A stretch of 64,000 nt of DNA from UBA5796 sp040752455 (GTDB lineage Bacteria > Chloroflexota > Anaerolineae > Anaerolineales > Villigracilaceae). Shown one piece after another: positions 57,935 to 64,000 of the stretch. The notes beneath the pieces are model-generated. The model ran no database searches. It was not told where the DNA came from and saw only the letters and a program-made list of their open reading frames with translations. A program made the position numbers and the translations under genes. The stretch covers positions 24,226-88,225 of the forward strand of contig JBMOMN010000027.1 in assembly GCA_049324115.1 (NCBI GenBank), written 5' to 3'. The first letter of the stretch is position 1. Each line of letters opens with the position of its first letter.

Positions 57935-58252
57935 ATGAAGATTGCACCCCTGGCAGAAGTCAAGGCCAATCTAAGCGCTTTTGTAGAAGAAGCCATCGAA
58001 GGCCAAACCATCGTTATTACCCGTAACGGGAAAGCCGCAGCGGTCATTATTGCCCCGATGGATGATGACGATCTGGAACAATTGGTTTTATATCGCTCGC
58101 CTAAGTTCCAGGAAATGCTCAACCGGTCCCGCCAGAGCATCGCCGAGGGGAAAGGCATCCCTCACGATGAATTCTGGGCGAAAGTCGAAGCGTCTAAACC
58201 AGTCCCGGCTGTGGCCGAAAAGAAAGGGGAATACCGGGCAAGGAAAAAATAG
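57935..58252 (+). CDS. Phd/YefM-type antitoxin
   Basis: A 105-residue protein. The N-terminal MKIAPLAEVKANLSAFVEEA, GQTIVITRNGKAAAVIIAP is the Phd/YefM fold that binds operator DNA. The C-terminal half (LYRSPKFQEMLNRSRQSIAE) would wrap a toxin. GGAGAGGAGTATCCACG precedes ATG 57935. No toxin gene follows, so it is orphan here or acts on a distant partner. Confidence 0.82.
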   Translation: MKIAPLAEVKANLSAFVEEAIEGQTIVITRNGKAAAVIIAPMDDDDLEQLVLYRSPKFQEMLNRSRQSIAEGKGIPHDEFWAKVEASKPVPAVAEKKGEYRARKK

Positions 58253-58279
58253 GATTGTGTGGAATTTGCAAGAGATTCA

Positions 58280-58317
58280 AACACTCCCCGAAGAGATTCA
58301 TCTCATTGGGGAGTGTT
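58280..58317. terminator. Hairpin after the antitoxin gene
   Basis: AACACTCCCC and GGGGAGTGTT flank 18 bases, between convergent genes. No clear U-run; a plausible bidirectional stop. Confidence 0.5.
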
Positions 58318-58339
58318 GAGTTTCGCCTGTTGCGGAAAG

Positions 58340-58723
58340 TTACCCCGAAAATGTGAGTTCCAGCGCTTTCAGGTCAATCTGCGCCCCGGCCGGGATCAAG
58401 AAATCCATGCCCAGGATGCCGTCGAGGGGGAGATCATAGTCCAGGCTGCCGACCTCGATTTCGAAGTCCTCGAACGAAAAATCCCCGACCTGCAGCGCCT
58501 CCACCCGGCGGACGAAGACCACTTCCTTGCCGCCGATGCCCTGAATGGTGAGCAGGGCATCGTCCGCCTGGGGCACGATGCGGATTTTGGAAAGCAGGTC
58601 TATTGAAAATATCGTCCCGCCTGAACCGGTGTCTACCAACACATTGGGGATTTCGATGGATTTTCCGCCAAAGGTCAGCCTGACCGTGACGAACGGCAGG
58701 TTATCCCTGACGTGTAGCTGCAT
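58340..58723 (-). CDS. Retropepsin-like aspartic protease domain protein (1)
   Basis: A 127-residue protein with the aspartic-protease signature VLVDTGSGGTIF (D-T-G-S) and a matching hydrophobic-hydrophobic-Gly later (LDGILGMDFL), as in single-domain, dimer-forming retropepsin-like proteins. ATG 58723 follows GAGGGGGGCGAC. It overlaps the preceding gene by 23 bases; that pairing I have seen in related genomes. Function unknown, and proteolysis has not been shown for most such bacterial proteins. Confidence 0.75.
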   Translation of the reverse strand: MQLHVRDNLPFVTVRLTFGGKSIEIPNVLVDTGSGGTIFSIDLLSKIRIVPQADDALLTIQGIGGKEVVFVRRVEALQVGDFSFEDFEIEVGSLDYDLPLDGILGMDFLIPAGAQIDLKALELTFSG

Positions 58724-58985
58724 GTCGCCCCCCTCGAATGCCAAGCCACTGGCGTTCGCGGATATCTAAAGCATCGCGGCTGGTGTGGACGTAGTAATAC
58801 TCCCGTTCGGGATGCTGCTGGTGTAGTTTGCGGTAACTCTGCAAGGCTTTCGTGCCATCCGGGCAGGTTTCGACGACTGCGATCTTGTCGAGCACCCGGT
58901 TGCGGTTTTCATCGCTGTGAGCCTTCAAGGCTTCGATCACCAGCCATTGATCGGGGTACGCTTTGCGAACACTTGACCAACGCAT
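58701..58985 (-). CDS. Conserved small partner of the retropepsin-like protein
   Basis: A 94-residue protein (MRWSSVRKAYPDQWLVIEAL..., EYYYVHTSRDALDIRERQWL). AAGGAGAACAAT precedes ATG 58985. No known domain; the pairing with the retropepsin-like gene, with overlapping ends, suggests a functional two-gene unit. Confidence 0.65.
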   Translation of the reverse strand: MRWSSVRKAYPDQWLVIEALKAHSDENRNRVLDKIAVVETCPDGTKALQSYRKLHQQHPEREYYYVHTSRDALDIRERQWLGIRGGRHAATRQG

Positions 58986-59049
58986 ATTGTTCTCCTTCTG
59001 GCTAAGAGCGTTACCAATTTTATTATACACGGCTTGTCACCCTTGAAAA

Positions 59050-59433
59050 TTAAGATAGTTGTTCACTCCATGTTAATTGGGGTCCATTGAGCAGGATCGC
59101 AACGGCATTGAGAACATTGCGTCCCAAAACTCCTAGAGGCTGATCAATTACCAAAAATTGCCCTTTGAATCGTTTACCCAGGAATACCAAATCAAGTTGA
59201 ACCACATCTGCCAGTTGGGTATTCCCATCGAAACCTTGCAACTCATAAACCTTGTCAGTCACAGGGGTGAGTTCTAATTTCTCGATCAATTTTCGCGGTA
59301 TCAAGGTTACGTCTGCACCGCTGTCAATCAACATTGGCACATCAGACAATGAAGCGCCAGTTACGGGGTGACGTAAAATCACACTGGCTACTGGCGCGGG
59401 CGGATCGAACTGGTCAACGTTATACGCCGGCAC
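59050..59433 (-). CDS. Retropepsin-like aspartic protease domain protein (2)
   Basis: A 127-residue protein with MLIDSGADVTLIPRKL (D-S-G-A motif) and LGVLGRNVLNAV, the retropepsin-like arrangement. GTG 59433 is proposed because it lies inside the 3' end of the upstream antitoxin-like gene (14-base overlap) after AGCGAGG; an ATG at 59490 in the same frame lies deep in that gene. It is the second member of this family within 1 kb, with a different small partner. Confidence 0.68.
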   Translation of the reverse strand: MPAYNVDQFDPPAPVASVILRHPVTGASLSDVPMLIDSGADVTLIPRKLIEKLELTPVTDKVYELQGFDGNTQLADVVQLDLVFLGKRFKGQFLVIDQPLGVLGRNVLNAVAILLNGPQLTWSEQLS

Positions 59434-59635
59434 CTGGTGTGTCCTCGCTGACTTCCAGTATGAAATCTGCGGTCTGGCTCGGGTTGACAAGGCGAGGTGA
59501 CATCACCCGGGCGGTCTTTTCCACCTGCAAATCCGGCACAATAACGTAGACTTTCGCTTTTTCTGGCAGGCGGATCCCAGTCTTTAGCCGGATTTTGCCT
59601 TTTTCGACAATTCCTTCATAAGTTGTGATTGTCAT
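59420..59635 (-). CDS. Small antitoxin-like protein (DUF104/AbrB-like)
   Basis: A 71-residue protein opening MTITTYEGIVEKGKIRLKTG, IRLPEKAKVYVIVPD. The YEGIVEKGKIRL...LPEKAKVYVIV pattern is that of small beta-rich antitoxins related to AbrB/DUF104. It overlaps the retropepsin-like gene downstream, in the place a toxin would occupy. Binding of DNA not evident. Confidence 0.68.
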   Translation of the reverse strand: MTITTYEGIVEKGKIRLKTGIRLPEKAKVYVIVPDLQVEKTARVMSPRLVNPSQTADFILEVSEDTPGAGV

Positions 59636-59759
59636 AACTTGCCTCGTCTTTCTCTGTAAAAATTATAGCATGGCGAGATGGGAAATCGTTTACGGCTCTC
59701 TGGAAATTTATCTGAGTGTAGAGGTTTTTCGGGACTTCTCAACTCATTTGAAACACACC

Positions 59760-60221
59760 CTATTGATTGTTGTCGTCAGGTCGATCCAGCAAATCGGCGT
59801 CAATCAAATCTTGCGGACGCCCCGATGCGCGCTTGGCCGCGATTAAGTCTTGTTTGGAGATAAACAAAACTGGTAAACCCTCAAAATCAACACTAACCCG
59901 GCGTTTCCAGGCATCTTCAAATTGGATGCCGGGAATACCCATCAACACATCCACGCGGATGGGCGGAACTCCTATTTGGAAGAAGTAGCCTTCTTCTGAA
60001 AAATCCTTGTATGAAAGGTTTGTCAGAGGGGCACCAAATTCTCTTAGGGCTGCAAATACAGTCTTTGCATTTTCGGAATCCGTGCTGATCCAGACATCCA
60101 GATCCTTGGTATAGCGCGGTTCCGCATACTGGATGACCGCGTATCCTCCGATCACCAGATATCTAACGTTCCTGGCGTTGAAAATTCTCAACAGATCGCT
60201 GAAGTCGGAGTTGACGAACAT
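59760..60221 (-). CDS. Nucleotidyltransferase (AbiEii-like/DUF6036-like)
   Basis: A 153-residue protein with YLVIGGYAVIQYAEPRYTKD followed by LDVWI: the G-G-x-A and D-x-D pattern of minimal nucleotidyltransferases related to AbiEii toxins. RVDVLMGIPG may supply the third acidic residue. It overlaps the following small gene upstream by 59 bases, a TA-like pairing. Confidence 0.72.
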   Translation of the reverse strand: MFVNSDFSDLLRIFNARNVRYLVIGGYAVIQYAEPRYTKDLDVWISTDSENAKTVFAALREFGAPLTNLSYKDFSEEGYFFQIGVPPIRVDVLMGIPGIQFEDAWKRRVSVDFEGLPVLFISKQDLIAAKRASGRPQDLIDADLLDRPDDNNQ

Positions 60222-60369
60222 CGCGCCCCTTAACTTTCATGGCATGGACGATCAATTCCCAGGCGGCATTAAATCGGGCGATGGCTGGCTGCGCCTGCCA
60301 GAATTGAATATCAAAGGACCGGTCAAGGTCTTGTAACCTTCCTTTTCGCTCTATGAAGTTTGTTCTCAT
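60163..60369 (-). CDS. Small partner of the nucleotidyltransferase
   Basis: A 68-residue basic protein (MRTNFIERKGRLQDLDRSFD, IQFWQAQPAIARFNAAWELI). It precedes and overlaps the nucleotidyltransferase gene, and similar pairs exist in related genomes from memory. Antitoxin-like role inferred from context. Confidence 0.6.
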   Translation of the reverse strand: MRTNFIERKGRLQDLDRSFDIQFWQAQPAIARFNAAWELIVHAMKVKGRDVRQLRLQRSVENFQRQER

Positions 60370-60414
60370 GGTTAGATTATAGCACGCGGAGTGGTTGCAC
60401 CGCGGTAGAGTGGT

Positions 60415-61494
60415 TTACTTCAAATACTGATCAAAAAATTCAATCGTCCGGGTCATGGCGGTGGTGAAAAAACCGGACAGGTTGTGGTCGTCGCCTTCGT
60501 AGGTGTACAGGTCGGCGACCTTGCCTACGGCGCGGGCCTGCTCTGCAAGCCGGATGGAAAACGCCAGGGGCACGTCCTCGTCTTCGGTTCCGTGGTGCAG
60601 CTGCAAGGGTCCCGAAAGATCGCTGAGAAAACTATTGGATGAGATAGAGGCCCAGAAATCGGGATTCTGCTCCGGCGTGCCGTACTGCTCGATCCAGCTT
60701 GTGCGCCAACTGCCCCGGCGGGAATCGGGCGAAGGGGTGAACGATCCCGTCCGCCGCCAGTTGTAGAGCAGGTCGGTGTAGGAGGCGACCACCCCGGCCC
60801 AGATCACGCCGACCTTGACATCCTTCGAGACGACCATGGCCCGCAGGGTCAGGTATCCGCCCATCGAATGGCCCCACATGCCGATCTTGTCCGGGTTGAC
60901 TTGCGGATGGCGCTGGAGCGAGGCGACCGCGTTGAGCACGTCTATGGTGTAGCCGGGGCTGCTGTATGCGCCGCTCGCTTCGCCCTCAGACTGGTCGTGG
61001 CCGCGATAATCTATGCGGAAGACCACGTACCCGGCGCTGGCGATCCGGTCCACGTAGGCCACGTAACGCTGGGTGGTGCGGTACACGTCCGGCGGGATGT
61101 AGCCGTGGTTGAAGACGATCCCCGGCCAGCCGCCTTCGGGCGTTTCGCCGTTCGGGATGGTCAGCAGGGCGTAGATCTTCAGCCCTTCGGACAGGTAATA
61201 AGCGTAATAGCGGCGGTAATTGAGGCCGGGGTCGAGTTCGCGCTCGATGACGATCTCGCTGCCGGGATAGGAACCCGTCCGCTGGTATTCGACGCTCATC
61301 GGGTGCGGGACGGGCGTGGCGGTCGGGACCGGTGTGCCGGTCGGCGTCTGGCTGGGAGTCAGCGTGAGGGTTGGCGGGTCTGCCGTGGGGGAACTGGCGG
61401 GGAGCAACGGGGCAGGGACGGGATTGTCCGCCGGGGCAGAAGCGCACCCGGCCAGGACGAGGCTCAACAGCACCACTAAATTCAGTTTTCTCAT
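60415..61494 (-). CDS. Lipoprotein alpha/beta hydrolase, S9 peptidase-like
   Basis: A 359-residue exported hydrolase. The signal ends in lipobox VLAGCASA (Cys17), then a Thr/Pro-rich linker (about 25-60). The catalytic domain has the serine nucleophile in GMWGHSMGGYLTLRAM, an Asp in HGTEDEDVPLAFS and His in YEGDDHNLSGFF. The order matches prolyl-oligopeptidase/acylaminoacyl-peptidase-like DAP domains. Substrate unknown; attached to the outer face of the membrane. Confidence 0.87.
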   Translation of the reverse strand: MRKLNLVVLLSLVLAGCASAPADNPVPAPLLPASSPTADPPTLTLTPSQTPTGTPVPTATPVPHPMSVEYQRTGSYPGSEIVIERELDPGLNYRRYYAYYLSEGLKIYALLTIPNGETPEGGWPGIVFNHGYIPPDVYRTTQRYVAYVDRIASAGYVVFRIDYRGHDQSEGEASGAYSSPGYTIDVLNAVASLQRHPQVNPDKIGMWGHSMGGYLTLRAMVVSKDVKVGVIWAGVVASYTDLLYNWRRTGSFTPSPDSRRGSWRTSWIEQYGTPEQNPDFWASISSNSFLSDLSGPLQLHHGTEDEDVPLAFSIRLAEQARAVGKVADLYTYEGDDHNLSGFFTTAMTRTIEFFDQYLK

Positions 61495-61640
61495 TTTGCG
61501 TTTCTCCTGCAGGTCGCTAACTTTTTGTCGCCCGGTGCAGGTGAATTCTTACAGGGCGGCTCACCGATACTCCGTGATATACTCGCCGTGAAACCTTTCA
61601 AATCCGGCGGGGTTACTATTTCCAGACCCGCCGGTAGGAT

Positions 61641-62216
61641 GTGACACCGGTGTCGGAACACGAGATCAGCGAATCAGATATCCTTGCCAGCGCGTCGAGC
61701 GGCGACAGTGACTCTTTCGGCCAGCTCTACGAGCGTTACGTGGACCGCATCTATAACTACGTGTACTACCGGACGGGGAATGTCCATGATGCAGAAGACC
61801 TGACTGCACGGGTCTTCCAGCGAGCCATGAAGCACATTCACAATTACACCGACCGCGGCGTCCCTTTCTCGGCTTGGCTCTACCGGATCGCCCACAACCT
61901 GGTCGCCAACTGGCACCGGGACCGCAGCCGCCGCCAGGAGATCCCCCTGGCCGACGCGCCGATCCTGAGCGCCAAGGGGGAGCACCCCGAATTCACCCTG
62001 GTGCGGACCGAAGAAGAGGATGCCCTGCTGCGCCTGATCCGCCGGCTGCCGCCCGACAGGCAGCAATTGCTCATCCTGAAATTCGTCGAGAACCTGTCGA
62101 ATGCGGAGATCGGCCAAATTATGGGACGCAGCGAAGGCGCGGTCAAGAGCCTGTACCACCGTACCCTGCTCTCGCTGCGCGACCAGGTGGATGTGAACGA
62201 CGACTCAGGAATTTGA
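61641..62216 (+). CDS. ECF-type RNA polymerase sigma factor
   Basis: A 191-residue sigma factor. Region 2 is DSFGQLYERYVDRIYNYVYY, DAEDLTARVFQRAMKHI, FSAWLYRIAHNLVANWHRD; region 4 is LPPDRQQLLILKFVENLSNA, EIGQIMGRSEGAVKSLYHRT. GTG 61641 is used; GTG 61650 is an alternative. No anti-sigma gene follows; DegV is next at 15 bp. Confidence 0.88.
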   Translation: MTPVSEHEISESDILASASSGDSDSFGQLYERYVDRIYNYVYYRTGNVHDAEDLTARVFQRAMKHIHNYTDRGVPFSAWLYRIAHNLVANWHRDRSRRQEIPLADAPILSAKGEHPEFTLVRTEEEDALLRLIRRLPPDRQQLLILKFVENLSNAEIGQIMGRSEGAVKSLYHRTLLSLRDQVDVNDDSGI

Positions 62217-62231
62217 TCAAGGAGATTTCCC

Positions 62232-63074
62232 ATGCTGCGTATTGTCACCGATGGCGCCGCCGATATGCCGATCGAATGGGGCGCGGAATACGACATCCAC
62301 ACCATCCCCATCAACGTTCAGTTCGGCGACAAAACCTACCTGCAATTCATAGACCTGGACCTCGACCGTCTCTACCGGATGATTGACGAGACCCGGGTCA
62401 TCCCCAAGACCTCCCAACCCTCGCCTCACCAGTTCACCGAGTTCTACAAGAAGATCGCCCAGCCGGGCGATACCATCCTGTCGGTCCACGTGACCAGCAA
62501 ATTGTCCGGCACGTATGCCTCGGCGGTGGCTGCGGCGGAGGAATTGAAGGGCACGTACAACGTCGTCACCTACGATTCGCTCGGCGGTTCGCTCGGACTG
62601 GGTTTCATGTGCCGCCAGGCGCGCCGGATGGCGAACGACGGCAAAAGCGTGGACGAGATCGTCGCCTACTTCGACTCGGTGCGGGACAGGATCGAGATCA
62701 TCCTGACCCTCGACAAGCTGGATTTCGCCCGGATGAGCGGGCGGGTCGGCACGCTCTCGGCGGCCCTGGCCTCGGTGCTCAACGTCAAGCCGATCGCGGT
62801 GCTGAAAGACGGCCTGGTCAACATGGTCGAAAAGGTCCGCACCCGCCGGGCCTCCCTCGACCGGGTGCTGGCAATGGGCAAGGCTGCCGTGGGCGACGCC
62901 CCGGTCTACCTGGGCGTGATGCATGCCCGCGACCCGCAATCCGGCCAGGCGCTGCTCGACGAAGCCAGGAAAATGTTCAACGTAAAGGATGCGGTGTTGA
63001 CCGACCTGTCCATTTCGCTGGCGGTCAATTTTGGCCCCGGGACGGTCGGCCTGATCCTGTACCCGGCCGCGTAA
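62232..63074 (+). CDS. DegV-family fatty-acid-binding protein
   Basis: A 280-residue DegV protein. The N-terminal domain has IVTDGAADMP, IPINVQFGDKTYLQF and TSQPSPHQFTEFY; the fatty-acid pocket residues are in HVTSKLSGTYASA. The C-terminal domain has RVGTLSAALASVLNVKPIAV. Family members bind fatty acids; those paired with FakA act in fatty-acid phosphorylation, but no FakA is present here. AAGGAGATTTCCC precedes ATG 62232. Confidence 0.9.
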   Translation: MLRIVTDGAADMPIEWGAEYDIHTIPINVQFGDKTYLQFIDLDLDRLYRMIDETRVIPKTSQPSPHQFTEFYKKIAQPGDTILSVHVTSKLSGTYASAVAAAEELKGTYNVVTYDSLGGSLGLGFMCRQARRMANDGKSVDEIVAYFDSVRDRIEIILTLDKLDFARMSGRVGTLSAALASVLNVKPIAVLKDGLVNMVEKVRTRRASLDRVLAMGKAAVGDAPVYLGVMHARDPQSGQALLDEARKMFNVKDAVLTDLSISLAVNFGPGTVGLILYPAA

Positions 63075-63087
63075 GGGGAGGGGCATT

Positions 63088-63354
63088 ATGGCTGACAAGA
63101 CATCCAGACTTGACAATTTGAACGACCTCGAAGCCCAACTCGCAGGGACCCTCAAGCCGGTCGCCCCTTTGACAGCTTCCCGCTCCGGGATCCAGAAACG
63201 CATCCGCATCCCCGAGGCGCGGCTGCTTTCCGCCCGCCTGAGCGACTGGCGTTCACTGATTGCCGTCTTCAGCGGGGTGATGTCGGCGGCGCTGGTTTTG
63301 ATCACCGTGACGCGGGCATTGTTCTTCTTCTACCGGCGGGCGAAGGCCGGGTGA
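63088..63354 (+). CDS. Small hypothetical protein with C-terminal membrane anchor
   Basis: An 88-residue protein: basic/polar N-terminal 55 residues and one membrane helix (LIAVFSGVMSAALVLITVTR). AGGGGAGGGGCATT precedes ATG 63088, 13 bp after degV. No family recognised. Confidence 0.6.
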   Translation: MADKTSRLDNLNDLEAQLAGTLKPVAPLTASRSGIQKRIRIPEARLLSARLSDWRSLIAVFSGVMSAALVLITVTRALFFFYRRAKAG

Positions 63355-63387
63355 ACTGGTAATTGGTAATTTGTGCCTGGTAAATAG

Positions 63388-63426
63388 AAACTTCCGAGGC
63401 TGGATGGCCTCGGAAGTTTTTGGTTT
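63388..63426 (+). terminator. Rho-independent terminator
   Basis: AAACTTCCGAGGC and GCCTCGGAAGTTT flank TGGATG, followed by TTGGTTTTTT. It ends the sigma/degV unit. Confidence 0.82.
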
Positions 63427-63487
63427 TTTGGGTGACTAAGCCGGTGTCTACAGGGAAGGTCTTCGTTCCACAGCCTTGTCCAGTTAT

Positions 63488-63790
63488 TTATCTTTCGGCA
63501 GTTCCCGCGCGGATGGCCTCGCGAAATGCGGAGAGATCGGCCAACATGCGTTGGATGCGTTCGGCGTGGGCGTTGATATCCCGGTCCAATTCCTCCGGGT
63601 CGGCAGGAGTAATTTGCCCCTCTATGAATTCCAGCCATTCCGAAGCATCCCGTTGGTTACGCCAGATACCTTTTGGGGACTTGATCAATACCATTACGCG
63701 GCGATCTGATATGGCCACATCTTCTACAATACCATACCAGTGTTGGACTTTGACAAATGCTCCGCGCCGGAGCCATTCCGGTTTAATCAT
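63488..63790 (-). CDS. Hypothetical protein
   Basis: A 100-residue protein (MIKPEWLRRGAFVKVQHWYG...). The first half looks beta-rich (VKVQHWYGIVEDVAISDRRV), the second is helical (LDRDINAHAERIQRMLADLS). The ATG at 63790 overlaps the stop of a tiny upstream ORF (ATGATTAA). No family recognised. Confidence 0.5.
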   Translation of the reverse strand: MIKPEWLRRGAFVKVQHWYGIVEDVAISDRRVMVLIKSPKGIWRNQRDASEWLEFIEGQITPADPEELDRDINAHAERIQRMLADLSAFREAIRAGTAER

Positions 63791-63851
63791 CTTCTGCCCA
63801 TCCATTGGAGAGCAACCTTTCCGCGATTTTTATCGCTTCTCGCCGTGACAT
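63783..63851 (-). CDS. Tiny coupled ORF or remnant (22 residues)
   Basis: MSRREAIKIAERLLSNGWAE followed by DD, ending in an 8-base overlap with the next gene. The frame is open for nine more codons upstream (TNKLGYHP) until a palindromic repeat at 63888, so it may be a gene 5'-truncated by the repeat rather than a true 22-residue protein. Opening residues faintly recall HicA-like proteins; not assigned. Confidence 0.3.
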   Translation of the reverse strand: MSRREAIKIAERLLSNGWAEDD

Positions 63852-63887
63852 TGGGTGATAACCGAGTTTGTTCGTAACTGCCTACCC

Positions 63888-64000
63888 GCCCTCACCCCCA
63901 GCCCCTCTCCCGGTGGGAGATGGGAGCAGAAACGGACAATCTTGTAGTTTTCGGCAAGAAAATCTGTTTTTCGCGTCCGTTTCCTTCTCCCCGTGGGAGA
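63888..64000. repeat. Composite CCCTCACCCCCAGCCCCTCTCCC repeat, cut by the window end
   Basis: GCCCTCACCCCCAGCCCCTC then TCCCGGTGGGAGATGGGAGC, inverted AGAAACGGAC/GTCCGTTTCC arms (63929-63938, 63976-63985), and a final TCTCCCCGTGGGAGA. Same family as 3456-3501 and the rimO insertion. It may continue beyond the window. Confidence 0.7.

Noticed and set aside
58340..58723. Retroelement (pol/gag) because of the retropepsin motif
   Set aside because: No reverse transcriptase, integrase or LTR is nearby; single-domain bacterial retropepsin-like genes are common and not retroviral.
1..64000. CRISPR array
   Set aside because: Repeats are dispersed palindromes or tandem low-complexity tracts; none shows regular identical repeats with unique spacers, and no cas gene is seen.
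1..64000. tRNA or rRNA genes
   Set aside because: No cloverleaf with a GGTTCGAATCC-type T-arm next to a matching acceptor stem, and no rRNA core sequence, was found by eye. A tRNAscan/Infernal run would be needed to exclude a missed tRNA.

Overview
The window looks like a chromosomal segment of a Chloroflexota bacterium, most likely class Anaerolineae. This is an inference from gene content: a C5-type haem cluster with HemQ, a RodZ-like protein with a doubled HTH, DUF4491 and DUF4173 proteins, Herpetosiphon/Mycobacterium-like diterpene genes, and short palindromic repeats of kinds I associate with that class. Most genes are GC-rich with NNC/NNG codons. Several AT-richer islands stand out: about 1-1400, 20.9-22.5 kb, 25.4-27.6 kb, 47.7-49.2 kb and 59.0-60.4 kb. 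They hold methylases, a restriction-modification pair, toxin-antitoxin-like genes and a mosaic patch.

Layout: (1) 0-1.4 kb, a frameshifted DNA methyltransferase. (2) 1.4-7.7 kb, two PYROXD2/phytoene-desaturase-like FAD enzymes, a TetR regulator divergent from a SAM methyltransferase with a palindromic operator, and a Rieske oxygenase. (3) 8.0-20.7 kb, a nearly complete haem operon: hemA-hemC-hemD-hemB-radical SAM/SPASM-hemQ-hemE-two DUF4491-hemH(cpfC)-cgoX-hemL, interrupted by a small antitoxin-like gene and an HEPN/MNT pair. It encodes glutamyl-tRNA to haem by the coproporphyrin-dependent route. (4) 21-28.3 kb, an AT-rich accessory zone with VanZ-like, secreted, LuxR-type, lpdA, B3/4-domain, R-M and VapC-type genes. 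(5) 28.4-42.1 kb, mostly core functions (murJ, asnB, a CysQ-like phosphatase, rimO, rodZ-like, rplI, a glutaredoxin-thioredoxin reductase fusion) with a MITE-like element at 31.8-32.3 kb. (6) 42.2-52.1 kb, a sigma factor with a zinc-binding anti-sigma candidate, a DUF3179 lipoprotein, a GNAT-like protein, then a tightly coupled set: ICMT-like methyltransferase, Rv3378c/kolavelool-synthase-like enzyme, class II diterpene cyclase, histidine kinase, glycosyltransferase, response regulator. (7) 52.2-64 kb, a DUF4173 protein, a compact promoter/small-ORF/terminator unit, an asymmetric ABC exporter pair, small TA-like and retropepsin-like genes, a lipoprotein hydrolase, an ECF sigma factor and a DegV protein.

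Two features deserve most attention. The first is a probable diterpenoid gene cluster at 45.7-48.7 kb with stop/start overlaps between genes. The second is the repeated, reading-frame-preserving insertion of several different palindromic repeat families into conserved enzymes (hemB, hemD, rimO and two FAD oxidoreductases), together with intergenic copies of the same families. I saw no rRNA, tRNA, CRISPR array or intact transposase.
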